Made by a program: the position numbers and the translations under genes. The notes below the pieces were generated by a model that made no database searches, was not told the origin of the DNA, and saw nothing but the letters and a program-made list of their open reading frames with translations. 64,000 nucleotides of DNA from Streptomyces albireticuli (GTDB lineage Bacteria; Actinomycetota; Actinomycetes; Streptomycetales; Streptomycetaceae), in assembly GCF_002192455.1 (NCBI RefSeq), contig NZ_CP021744.1:3626001-3690000 (forward strand), in the 5' to 3' direction. Below, piece by piece: positions 1 through 7,076 of this stretch (positions within the stretch are counted from its first letter, which is position 1; each line of letters starts with the position of its first letter).

Positions 1-513
1 AGCCGTGGTGATCAGTTGCTCGATGAAGGGCGTGAGCAGGCCGACCACCAGCCCCCAAGGGCTCGCCTTCATGGCGACGTTGATCGCCTTCATCGCCCCG
101 GAGCCGAGCTTGAGCCCGCCTCCGAAGAGCCGCGAGAGGCGGTTGCCGGTGGCCGCCCCCTTACCGGCGCGGGAGATGTCACCGGCGGTGCGGACGGCGT
201 CCCCCTTGACGGTCCTGACCTGGCGGCCGGCGGCCTGTCCGGCCGATCTGACCTTACGCAGGGCCGGGTCGGCGACGGCCGCCGCCCTGCCGAGGCCGTC
301 CGCGGCGCGGCCCGCCCGCCCGGCCGCCCCGGTGAACTCCGTGACCTTGGGGCGGGCCTGGTCGAGGGAGCGCTTGACGCCTTCGACGGCCCGGCCGCCG
401 GCGTCCACCGCCCGGCGCACCGAGTCGAGCCCCTGACCCGACTGGCCCAGGGCGCTCCTGAACCCGGTGAACGCCCCGCGGGAGCCGGCGATCAGCGCGA
501 CAGCGGTTGCCAT
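1..513 (-). CDS. Tape-measure-like tail protein, partial (runs off left edge)
   Basis: The reading frame starts at ATG 513 behind a strong AAGGAGG box six bases upstream and continues past the left edge, so only about 170 N-terminal residues are visible. The protein opens MATAVALIAGSRGAFTGFRS and is an Ala/Gly/Arg-rich, mostly helical polypeptide. It reaches a hydrophobic stretch (GLVVGLLTPFIEQ) near the edge. The same plan is seen in the neighbouring gene at 579-1649: GFR near the N-terminus, a long helical region, then GLLAPLIEK. I infer a second tape-measure-like paralogue that acts as part of the tail rod. The exact role is uncertain because the C-terminus is missing. Confidence 0.6.
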   Translation of the reverse strand, partial: MATAVALIAGSRGAFTGFRSALGQSGQGLDSVRRAVDAGGRAVEGVKRSLDQARPKVTEFTGAAGRAGRAADGLGRAAAVADPALRKVRSAGQAAGRQVRTVKGDAVRTAGDISRAGKGAATGNRLSRLFGGGLKLGSGAMKAINVAMKASPWGLVVGLLTPFIEQLITTA

Positions 514-578
514 GGTCGTCCTCCTTTCCCGGCGCCTTCACGGCGCCCTCTCAGCGCTCCGCCGGCGCTCGCGACCGG

Positions 579-1649
579 TCAGCCACGGGCCTTGGCCAGG
601 AACATCAGCGCGGCGGCCGTCCGGCGCGGGTCGCTGTCCCGCGCCGCGTAGTAGTTCTCGATGCGGAACCCGTCGCCGCCGCCCTGTGCCGCCGTCGCCC
701 GCGCGGTGGCACGGGCCTGCGCGGCCGTACGGGCCAGCAGCCGGTCCAGCTTGGACAGCGGCAGCACGGCCTCGGCCTCGCCCGCCTCCGCGACGATCGT
801 CGGCACACCGCCGCTGCGCGGCATGACGACGCCGCCCTCGGCCAGGCGCGGGATCCTCGGCAGGCTGACGCCGAACGTCTTGCCGCCGACGAGCGGCACC
901 CAGCCGGGGATCGACACCTTGATGCCGTTGAGCTTGCCGATGGCGAGGTTGATGAGGTCGATCACGGCGTTGAGCGGTCCCTTGACCGCGCCCTTGATCC
1001 CGTCGAATGCCTTCTGGGCGATGCCCGAAAGGCCTTTCCAGGTGTTGGAGAGCGCGTCCTTGACGCCTCTGAACACCTTGGGAATGGCCTCGCCGATCCA
1101 TTTGGCGACGGGCTCGATGGCTTTTCTGATGCCGTTCCAGACGGTGCCGATGATCCGTCCCGTGGCCCGCATCAGCGGCCCGACGACCTTCATCACGGCG
1201 TCGATGACCCTGCCGACGACCTCGAAGGCGGTCTTCATGATCCGCTGCATGGTCCGCGACTTGGCCGCCATCGCGACGACCTTCTCGATCAGCGGCGCGA
1301 GGAGGCCGAGGAGCATGCCGATGACATTGCCCTTCATCTCCCTGTTGAGGCCCTTCATGCCCCCGGAGGCATTCCTCAGCCCGCCCTGGAACTTCCCCAT
1401 CGAGCCGCCGCTGGTGCCGGCTTCCTTGCCGACCTTGGAAACGGACCTGGCCGCCTGATCGGCGTTGGTCCGGAGCGTCCTGAGTTCGCGGGCCGCCTGC
1501 TGGGAACCGGTGCGGACCTTTCCGACTCCCGTGCCCGCGCTGCCCGCCTTCTGTCCGAGGTCCTTGGCGGCGCGCTCGGCGCCGGAGAGGCCCGTCCGGA
1601 ATCCGCGGAGGGAGCCGGTGGCCCTCCCGAGGGACCGTACTAGTGACAT
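579..1649 (-). CDS. Short tape-measure-like tail protein
   Basis: A 356-residue protein starting at ATG 1649. The N-terminal third is a Gly/Ala/Ser-rich helical region. A hydrophobic segment follows (GMLLGLLAPLIEKVVAMA, about residues 112-130), then amphipathic helices with repeated Trp/Gly. The C-terminal region has the pattern LAEGGVV...PTIVAEAGEAEAVLPLS. That ending (GG then EAG.EAVLPLS) is typical of siphophage tape-measure proteins, which set tail length and line the tube lumen. At 356 residues it is short for the family; if one helix spans the tube, it would measure a tail of only several tens of nanometres (inference). It follows the collagen-like gene and precedes a shorter-looking paralogue. 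Confidence 0.7.
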   Translation of the reverse strand: MSLVRSLGRATGSLRGFRTGLSGAERAAKDLGQKAGSAGTGVGKVRTGSQQAARELRTLRTNADQAARSVSKVGKEAGTSGGSMGKFQGGLRNASGGMKGLNREMKGNVIGMLLGLLAPLIEKVVAMAAKSRTMQRIMKTAFEVVGRVIDAVMKVVGPLMRATGRIIGTVWNGIRKAIEPVAKWIGEAIPKVFRGVKDALSNTWKGLSGIAQKAFDGIKGAVKGPLNAVIDLINLAIGKLNGIKVSIPGWVPLVGGKTFGVSLPRIPRLAEGGVVMPRSGGVPTIVAEAGEAEAVLPLSKLDRLLARTAAQARATARATAAQGGGDGFRIENYYAARDSDPRRTAAALMFLAKARG

Positions 1650-1692
1650 GTGCCGTCCATTCCTCTAGAGGTGGGCGCGGTGTACGGGCGCA

Positions 1693-2412
1693 TCAGCCGG
1701 CCCCCTGCCCACCGCCACGGTTGCCGTCGAGGTTCGACTCCAGCTGCGCCACGCGGGCGCTCAGGGCCTGGACGGCCGTGTTGGCGGTGTTCGCGGACTC
1801 GGTGAGCGTCCGGAGCTCGGTGTTGGTGGGCTGCCGGCCCGCCTGGCCCCGCTCGCCCCGGGTGCCCTGTCGTCCTTCACGGCCGCGTTCGCCGCGGAGG
1901 CCCTTGTCGCCCTGGGCCCCCTTCTCGCCCCGCGGGCCCCGCCGTCCCTGCCGGCCTTCCTGTCCCGGCGGGCCCTGGGGTCCCGGAGGTCCCGTCGGGC
2001 CCATGCCTCCGCCGCCTCCGCCGGGCGCACCGCGCGTGAGCAGGCCCCAGCGGTTGTACTCAAGGTTGAAGCGCTTCATGATCGCTTCTTCGAGATTGAT
2101 GATCGCGGGCGCTTCGAGCTTGATCGGGGTCCAGCCGGCGCTGATGCCCTTCACTTCCACGGCGAGGGCGGTGACCGCGTTGTTCAGGCCGTTGATCTCA
2201 CCCTTCCAGCCGTTGATCTCGAAGGGTTTGAAACCGACCGCGTCCGCGAACCACTTCGCGTTCGCCTCGGCCTCTTTCTGCTTGTCCTCCTTTTCCTTCT
2301 GCGCGTCCCGGGCGTCGAGGACCTTCCCGAGGGACTCCTCCTGGAGGAATCCGCCCTTGGCGGGCTTGTCGGCCTTCTTGTCGAGCAGTTTCCTGATCTC
2401 GTCGTCGTCCAA
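1693..2412 (-). CDS. Collagen-like tail fibre or spike protein
   Basis: About 239 residues. The start is set at TTG 2412 because an AGGAGG box lies six bases upstream; an in-frame GTG at 2448 has no such box. The N-terminal half is acidic/lysine-rich and globular to coiled, ending in EYNRWGLLTRG. A run of about 23 Gly-X-Y triplets follows (GPTGPPGPQGPPGQEGR and onwards), and the C-terminus is a short coiled coil (ALSARVAQLESNL) that could trimerise. Collagen-like triplets are common in phage tail fibres and their attachment regions. The gene sits inside the tail module, between the chaperones and the tape measure, which supports a fibre or baseplate-associated role. The receptor cannot be told from sequence. 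Confidence 0.72.
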   Translation of the reverse strand: MDDDEIRKLLDKKADKPAKGGFLQEESLGKVLDARDAQKEKEDKQKEAEANAKWFADAVGFKPFEINGWKGEINGLNNAVTALAVEVKGISAGWTPIKLEAPAIINLEEAIMKRFNLEYNRWGLLTRGAPGGGGGGMGPTGPPGPQGPPGQEGRQGRRGPRGEKGAQGDKGLRGERGREGRQGTRGERGQAGRQPTNTELRTLTESANTANTAVQALSARVAQLESNLDGNRGGGQGAG

Positions 2413-2529
2413 TTCGACCTCCTCTTGGGGAGCGCCAACTCGGCGCACATACAGGCACGTTCCTTACCGGCCGTGGAGGGAGCGGATAGAATCGCGCCTT
2501 CGGATCCGCGCCGAGCGAGCGGAGTACAC

Positions 2530-2931
2530 GTGCTTCTGGTCCTGGGCGGAGTCCTGTTCATCGCTTCCGCGCCGATAGCCGTCATGACGCTCGTCTTCGG
2601 CCGCCAGGACAGACGGCTGAGGAAGAAGGGCGTCACCGGGACGGCGGTCTGCACGGAGCGCATCCACCGGGACTCCTCGACGCCCGTCTACGTCTCCTGC
2701 CGCTTCTCCCCCGGCGGGTCCCGGGAGGTGGACGCCACGGTCGTGTCGCCCCGGCCCGCCCCGCGGGTGGGTGAGTCCTTCACCGTGGTCTACGACCCCG
2801 CGGATCCGGCGGTCGCCCAGAGCGAGGACGGGCTGCGGCACCCGTTCGCCTCGGTGGTGACGGTGTGCTCGACGGGCGTCCTGGTGGCCGGTCTGCTGCT
2901 CGGCGGCGCCGGGGCGCTCTACGAGCTGTAG
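2530..2931 (+). CDS. DUF3592-like membrane protein encoded against the tail genes
   Basis: 133 residues from GTG 2530 with GGAG six bases upstream. The protein begins with a transmembrane helix (VLLVLGGVLFIASAPIAVMT), followed by a soluble beta-rich domain with two Cys and the phrase FTVVYDPADPAVA. A second membrane helix lies at the C-terminus (VVTVCSTGVLVAGLLLGGAG). Two helices flanking a small beta domain with VxYDPxxP is the DUF3592 layout. It is transcribed opposite to every tail gene around it, like a moron gene in a prophage. Its function is unknown. It shares a roughly 118-bp divergent region with the collagen-like gene. Confidence 0.68.
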   Translation: MLLVLGGVLFIASAPIAVMTLVFGRQDRRLRKKGVTGTAVCTERIHRDSSTPVYVSCRFSPGGSREVDATVVSPRPAPRVGESFTVVYDPADPAVAQSEDGLRHPFASVVTVCSTGVLVAGLLLGGAGALYEL

Positions 2932-2975
2932 GCGGCCGCCCGGGCGGGACCTACGGTGACGGACGCCGGCCCGGA

Positions 2976-3413
2976 TCAGCTGAAGAACAGCCGCAGTTCG
3001 CCCGGTGACGGCCCCCGGGTGGGGGCGGGAGCGCCTCCGTCCCCCTCCGGCGCCGACTCCGCTTCCGGGAAGGGTTCGTCCTCGGCGTCGCCCGGCCGCG
3101 GCACGGGATCCGGGTAGTCCGGCCGCTCCTCGTCCGGGTCCCCGTTGATGACCGACGTCATCCAGTTCGCGGCGGCGAGGTGGTCGGTGATCGCGGCGAG
3201 GAGGTGCTCGGCGGCGCCCCACTCGACGGCCTCCCCGTGCAGCCGCCGGTTGACCGAGCTGTCCCGCGGCAGGTGCGCGATCAGCACCGACAGCCGGCGC
3301 GCGGAGAGCCGGCCGCGGTGCCAGTCGAGCACGTCGACCCCGTAGTGGCGGAGCAGGTCGGCTTCCAGAGCCTCGGCGTGTTCGTCGACGAACGCGTCGA
3401 GGCTCAGTCTTCC
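2976..3413 (-). CDS. Tail-assembly chaperone, T part (made as G-T by -1 frameshift)
   Basis: This frame begins before the stop of the upstream chaperone gene (3404) and lies in its -1 frame. Its first residues read LSLDAFVDEHAEALEADLL, then HYGVDVLDWHRGRLSARRL, and the C-terminus is acidic and Pro-rich. The first possible start codon is GTG 3332, well inside the domain and without a clear ribosome site. That fits expression as a G-T fusion by frameshifting at 3410-3416. In siphophages the G and G-T proteins bind the tape-measure protein during tail assembly. Position between the tail tube gene and the tape-measure genes agrees. Confidence 0.62.
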   Translation of the reverse strand, partial: GRLSLDAFVDEHAEALEADLLRHYGVDVLDWHRGRLSARRLSVLIAHLPRDSSVNRRLHGEAVEWGAAEHLLAAITDHLAAANWMTSVINGDPDEERPDYPDPVPRPGDAEDEPFPEAESAPEGDGGAPAPTRGPSPGELRLFFS

Positions 3414-3694
3414 CCCAGGCCGAGCCCGGTCTCCTTGCCGTACGCCTCCAGGATCGCGGAGATGTCCTGCATCGTCAGGTCGTGCCGCACGAGCCGGGTG
3501 AACTGCTCGTCGCCCAGCAGGAGCCTGAGCAGCCCGTCGATGTCGTCGTCGGCCAGGTCGCGCAGCTCGCGCGCGGTCTGCCGGGTGAGTTCGGTCGGCA
3601 GCTCGAAGGTGTCCTCGTCGAGCCGGAAGGTCCAGCTGCGGCCGAGCGCCTCCAGGCGCTGCGCGCGTGCCGCGTTGACGTCGAAGGAAGCCAT
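3404..3694 (-). CDS. Tail-assembly chaperone, G part
   Basis: A 96-residue acidic helical protein, MASFDVNAARAQRLEALGRS onward, ending GLGLGED. Small acidic proteins coded between the major tail gene and the tape measure are the usual G-type tail chaperones. The length and the overlap with a -1-frame extension fit. It starts at ATG 3694 behind a CGAGGAG box. A GC-rich hairpin (3741-3772) separates it from the tail tube gene, which would let the tube protein be made in excess. Confidence 0.7.
   Translation of the reverse strand: MASFDVNAARAQRLEALGRSWTFRLDEDTFELPTELTRQTARELRDLADDDIDGLLRLLLGDEQFTRLVRHDLTMQDISAILEAYGKETGLGLGED
3410..3416 (-). other. Candidate -1 ribosomal slippery site (GGGGGAA)
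   Basis: On the minus strand the zero frame reads CTG GGG GAA GAC TGA. A slip of one base back on the G-run enters the frame CTG AGC CTC GAC and continues for about 145 codons. The A-site re-pairing is imperfect compared with the classical heptamer, so efficiency is uncertain. Confidence 0.5.
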
Positions 3695-3740
3695 GGTGGG
3701 TCCAACTCCTCGGAAGGGGTCGCGGAAGGGGTGAGGGAGG

Positions 3741-3772
3741 GGCGCCGCCCCCGCCGTGGCGGGGGCGGCGCC
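3741..3772 (-). terminator. GC-rich hairpin between tail tube and chaperone genes
   Basis: A perfect 15-bp inverted repeat (GGCGCCGCCCCCGCC) with a 2-base loop lies just 3' of the major tail gene. It has no T-run, as is common in Streptomyces. It is likely a partial terminator or mRNA-stabilising hairpin. Confidence 0.55.
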
Positions 3773-3789
3773 CGGGTGCGTCCTGCCGG

Positions 3790-4371
3790 TTACGCGTACG
3801 CCTTGTCCTTCATGAGGATCGTGGCGAGCGGCGTCTTGCCGTCCTCGATGGCCAGCGCGGTGAAGGTGACACCGAGCTTGATGGCACCGGTGCGGGTCAG
3901 CGCGATCTCCTCGGTCTCGGTGACCTGGCCGCGCGGGATCACGAACCGGTAGGTGATGTCCTTACCGTCGACGAACTCGATGCCGAGCTGCCGCTCGTCC
4001 TGCTTGGGGGAGGCCTGGAGGCCGAAGCTGAACTGGTCGGCCGGGGCCGGGTTCCCGGTCAGGGGCGCGGCCTTGTCGCCGCCCATGAAGAACGACAGCG
4101 TGTCCTTGTTCATCTGGAGCAGCTGGAACTTCACGGTCAGGTCCCGGTCGGAGAAGATGAACCGCGCCGGGCTCACCGACTGCCAGGTGTCCACCGGGTC
4201 GATCTTGTCCTTCTTGTTGAACTTGATGCCGTCGGTGGTGGTGTAGCCCAGGTCGACCCAGTCGGGGCCCCAGGTGGCGTCGATGGTGGCCGGGGCCGGC
4301 TTGTTGAGGTCGGCGACCAGGATGCGGCCGGTGCCGGCCACGCGGATCTCGGAACCCTTGCTGCCTGCCAT
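3790..4371 (-). CDS. Major tail tube protein
   Basis: 193 residues from ATG 4371, with AGGAG six bases upstream. The sequence MAGSKGSEIRVAGTGRILVA leads into a beta-rich protein containing ATWGPDWVDLGYTTTDGIKF and later DKIDPVDTWQSVSPARFIF. Phage tail tube proteins of long-tailed actinophages carry this pattern: early 'voltage' of small beta strands, WxxLG(Y/W)xxxDGI, and a 'D..Q...P.R' segment. The protein polymerises into the tube around the tape-measure protein. Gene order (terminator protein, tube, chaperones, tape measure) is the standard siphophage order. No neck or capsid genes lie upstream. Confidence 0.8.
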   Translation of the reverse strand: MAGSKGSEIRVAGTGRILVADLNKPAPATIDATWGPDWVDLGYTTTDGIKFNKKDKIDPVDTWQSVSPARFIFSDRDLTVKFQLLQMNKDTLSFFMGGDKAAPLTGNPAPADQFSFGLQASPKQDERQLGIEFVDGKDITYRFVIPRGQVTETEEIALTRTGAIKLGVTFTALAIEDGKTPLATILMKDKAYA

Positions 4372-4424
4372 GTGAACTCCTCTGTCGATTCCGCCGGTTC
4401 CGGCGGGGTGGTGGGTATGACGAA

Positions 4425-4451
4425 GGCCCCGCCGGTCTCTCCGGCAGGGCC
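4425..4451 (-). terminator. Hairpin between tail terminator and tube genes
   Basis: An imperfect inverted repeat, GGCCCCGCCGG / CCGGCAGGGCC, with a TCTCT loop lies 3' of the gene ending at 4491. It has one mismatch in the stem and no T-run. Confidence 0.4.
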
Positions 4452-4490
4452 CGTTCGGGGGTGTGCGCCTCGGTCGGTGGGCCGGGCGCC

Positions 4491-4898
4491 TCAGGCGAGG
4501 CGGATCAGCAGCCGCACGGTCGAGAGGTAGCGGTTGCCAGCCGGGCGGTTGTAGTCGGGCAGCCAGCGCGGCCCGTCCGCCTCGACGACGTCGGTGACGT
4601 ACGCCGTGCCGTAGCTCGTGCCGCGCGCCTGGAGGAGCGCGGCGCGGGCGGCGAGGGCGACGCCGTGCGCGGTGGTCTTGTCCGGCCCGTAGACCTCGAG
4701 GTCGACCAGCGGCTCGTCGAGGTGCCGGTCGTCGACCCACGCGCCGCCGGTCCGGGAGACCAGGACGGCCTTCTGGGTGCCGTCGAAGCCGCCCGGCGGG
4801 CGGTTGTCGACGACGACCCCGGTGAGCTCGGGCCGGTTCTTCAGGTGGTCCACGACGAGGCGTTCCACGTCGGGGAAGGCGATCGGGGCATCACTCAC
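4491..4898 (-). CDS. Tail terminator / tail completion protein
   Basis: 135 residues. The start is GTG 4898, chosen for AAGGAG seven bases upstream. The N-terminus FPDVERLVVDHLKNRPEL resembles the first helix of phage tail terminator proteins, which cap the tube. It continues with a beta sheet (PLVDLEVYGPDKTTAHGVAL) and ends RYLSTVRLLIRL. In siphophages this gene lies directly before the tail tube gene, as here. It is the first structural gene of the cluster, so the capsid-side genes that would normally precede it are absent. Confidence 0.7.
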   Translation of the reverse strand: MSDAPIAFPDVERLVVDHLKNRPELTGVVVDNRPPGGFDGTQKAVLVSRTGGAWVDDRHLDEPLVDLEVYGPDKTTAHGVALAARAALLQARGTSYGTAYVTDVVEADGPRWLPDYNRPAGNRYLSTVRLLIRLA

Positions 4899-5291
4899 AT
4901 GCGTGCTCCTTACCGGAGGGGTGAGGTGAGGTGGTGCGGTTCGCGCGGGGGTGCTCGTACGCCTGGATGGAGGGAGGGGGCGTACGGACGGAACCGCCGC
5001 GCACATGCGAAACGGCGGGCCGCCCAAGGGTGTTGGGCACAGCTCCGCCGCTGAAGTAAGTGTGAACGAGAACGCGCGAGCGCGCAACCAGTAGCCGGGG
5101 GAAGGTTTTTGGACGGCACCGCGCGCGCCCGCTCCTCACGTCCCCGGCACAGCGAAAGGCCCCCGTCGCATCGAGGGATGCGACGGGGGCCTGCGGGGGC
5201 GGGTGGCCCCTCACCCCTCCTGTGTCCTTTCGTCAGCGCGTACGTGCGCGCCGGCTGCGGTGACGGCTGCGCGGGACGCCGTCCGCGGGCG
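4899..5291. other. Gene-free stretch upstream of tail operon
   Basis: About 390 bases without a convincing gene. It holds the perfect hairpin at 5157-5192, downstream of the HTH gene and upstream of the tail genes. The part from 5193 to 5291 shows nothing recognisable. A tail-operon promoter may lie between 4910 and 5150, but I see no clear -35/-10 pair. Confidence 0.5.
5157..5192. terminator. Perfect hairpin between HTH gene and tail genes
   Basis: A 15-bp perfect inverted repeat, AGGCCCCCGTCGCAT / ATGCGACGGGGGCCT, with a CGAGGG loop. It would stop or attenuate transcription from the HTH gene before the tail genes, which suggests the tail genes have their own promoter downstream of it. Confidence 0.6.
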
Positions 5292-5513
5292 TCATCGTCC
5301 GCGCGGGTGCGTACGTCCGCCCGCGTGTGTGCGTTCGTACGCGCGCCGGGTGTTCCGTTCGGCCGCGAAGATGTCCTCCAGGCGGAACAGCTGTGCGCGC
5401 CCCCGCTTCCCCACGGCTCGCAGGTGTCCCTGCTGCACCCACTTCCGTACGGTCGCGGTGGACACCCCGACCTCCAGCGCGGCCGGCTCGGCCGTCAGCA
5501 GTCCGGCGGTCAT
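5292..5513 (-). CDS. Small MerR/excisionase-type HTH protein
   Basis: 73 residues from ATG 5513. MTAGLLTAEPAALEVGVSTA then TVRKWVQQGHLRAVGKRGR is the winged helix-turn-helix of excisionase/BldC-like DNA-binding proteins: 'LLTxxEAA..L.VS..TVRKWV..G.L.A...GR..LF'. The C-terminus is a basic, His/Arg-rich tail. Its ATG overlaps the stop of the upstream gene (ATGA), so the two are co-translated. A role in controlling the tail genes, or as an excisionase relic of a prophage, is inference. Confidence 0.7.
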   Translation of the reverse strand: MTAGLLTAEPAALEVGVSTATVRKWVQQGHLRAVGKRGRAQLFRLEDIFAAERNTRRAYERTHAGGRTHPRGR

Positions 5514-6166
5514 CGCGCCTCCCCGAGGGCGGCCCGCAGGGTGCCGGCGGGCAGGGCCGCGAGCTCCCCGCCGTCGCGGCCGGTCAGCGCCGCCCACTCC
5601 GTCTCGGGCCAGCTGTGCCGGTGCTCCGCGCCCGTCGCGCAGCCGCAGGACTCGTCCTCGCACCGGCAGCCCGGGTTGACGCACAGGACGGCCTGCCGGG
5701 CCGGGAAGAGCCGCAGGGACACCGAGTCGCACCAGGGGCAGCGGCCGTCCACGCGGAACAGCGGCTCCGCCTCGCCCAGCGCCCGTCCGCAGCGTCCGGA
5801 CATGCGCCGGGCCTCGCTCAGGACGTGCTCGGCGAGCACGGCGTCCACGCCGGGGGCGTCCAGCAGCCCGGCGATGCGGCGCAGCCGCTCGGGGACCGGG
5901 GCCTTGCGGGGCCGGCCCTGACCGAGGCGCTCGCGGACGGCTTCCTCCAGTTCGATGACGCCGTCGGTGACGTCCCTGATGGCGTCGGAGACGTCGAGCC
6001 GCAGGGGCGCGGAGCCGCCGCCCGCCGGGGTACCGCCGCGCGGGGAGTGCGAGAGGCGCGGGCCGGTGCGGCCCGGAGCCAGTTCGGCGAGCAGCTCGGG
6101 GAACTGGCGCCCGAGCAGGTCGAGCCAGACGCGGGTGTGGACAGCTGCGGTGCTGATCTCGTTCAT
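5510..6166 (-). CDS. Cys-rich phage-associated protein of unknown function
   Basis: 218 residues from ATG 6166 with GAAGGG nine bases upstream. The N-terminal half is helical (VHTRVWLDLLGRQFPELLAE). The middle has helices, and the C-terminal part has a cluster of Cys/His residues: RCPWCDSVSLRLF..., CVNPGCRCEDESCGC, HRHSW. That suggests a zinc-binding fold. Similar Cys-rich proteins occur next to small HTH genes in Streptomyces prophage regions, but I do not recognise a named family. It is the first gene of the minus-strand transcription unit and overlaps the HTH gene by four bases. Confidence 0.6.
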   Translation of the reverse strand: MNEISTAAVHTRVWLDLLGRQFPELLAELAPGRTGPRLSHSPRGGTPAGGGSAPLRLDVSDAIRDVTDGVIELEEAVRERLGQGRPRKAPVPERLRRIAGLLDAPGVDAVLAEHVLSEARRMSGRCGRALGEAEPLFRVDGRCPWCDSVSLRLFPARQAVLCVNPGCRCEDESCGCATGAEHRHSWPETEWAALTGRDGGELAALPAGTLRAALGEAR

Positions 6167-6615
6167 GGCGGAGACCCTTCACGGCCGTTGCTTTCGAGCG
6201 GGCCGCCGCGGACGACGCCGAACCAGGTGTTCGCGAGGTCCGCGGCCCGTGGCCGCTGCTCGACGTTCGGATGGTGCGGTGGTGAATGCGGTAATTGCAG
6301 GCACGCAACGCTGAGTCCGCACCGGTGGCGCGGCCGGAGGGAGCCGGGCGCGCGCCGCCGGGCGGGAACCCGAGGCGAAGGACGGTGGATGACGTGGATG
6401 AAGTGAGCGGGATCAGGGAAGAATGCCGAACAGTCTTCGAACATATTTGCGAGCTCGAATGAATTTTTCCACGTTGCGCGCACGCACGCAACAACAATTT
6501 TCTCCACAGGGCCTCCACAGCCGAACTGGAGCCACGGGGCACCGCGATCCCTCGCGCACATTTCGCACGCGCACGCGCGTTAGTCTGGTGCGCGGATGGA
6601 GGGAGCGGGTTTGCG
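6167..6615. promoter_or_regulatory. Divergent control region of the tail cluster
   Basis: This 449-base region separates the minus-strand tail operon from the plus-strand XRE regulator. The part around 6410-6500 is clearly more AT-rich than its surroundings. It contains a 20-bp near-perfect palindrome at 6473-6492 (GTTGCGCGCACGCACGCAAC, one mismatched pair outside the centre) and a related half-site GCACGCAAC near 6300. These are plausible binding sites for the XRE protein coded at 6616. That is inference from position. Confidence 0.5.
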
Positions 6616-7056
6616 ATGAAGGACACCCTTGAGGAGTTCGCAGCCTGGATGGAGGGCCTGATGAGGTCCCGCGGCTACGACATCGATCATCCCCGAGGCG
6701 GCGGCCGGTCCCGGATCGCCGACGACGCCGGGGTCCACCGCGCGGCCGTCACCCGGCTGCTGCAACGCCAGAGCATGCCGGATCTGGCCACCATGCGCGG
6801 GCTGGCACGGGCCCTGGACGTCCCCGTGCGGGACGTGCTGATCAAGTCCGGCAAACTGACGGAAGCCGATCTGCCGCTACCCGTGACGTACGCTCAGAAC
6901 AGGGCAGCGGACAGCCGGGGGATCACTCTGGAGGAGGCCGCCGAACTCCTCGGGATCCCCGATGAGCGGCGCGCGCTCTTCCTCCAAGTGGCGGCACCGT
7001 TCCTGCCGTCGGGGGAGGGGAACGCTCAGCGACGGAAGGCAGCAGGCCACGGCTGA
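6616..7056 (+). CDS. XRE-family transcriptional regulator
   Basis: 146 residues from ATG 6616, with a GGAGGGAG stretch upstream. Residues 33-75 form a Cro/C1-type helix-turn-helix: SRIADDAGVHRAAVTRLL, then MPDLATMRGLARALDVPVRD. The C-terminal part is helical (ITLEEAAELLGIPDERRALF). It is divergent from the tail operon with a shared control region, so a repressor-like role is likely (inference). It is followed 20 bases later by a gene of unknown function that is probably co-transcribed. Confidence 0.75.
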   Translation: MKDTLEEFAAWMEGLMRSRGYDIDHPRGGGRSRIADDAGVHRAAVTRLLQRQSMPDLATMRGLARALDVPVRDVLIKSGKLTEADLPLPVTYAQNRAADSRGITLEEAAELLGIPDERRALFLQVAAPFLPSGEGNAQRRKAAGHG

Positions 7057-7076
7057 GGGGAAGGCAGGGGGCACGC

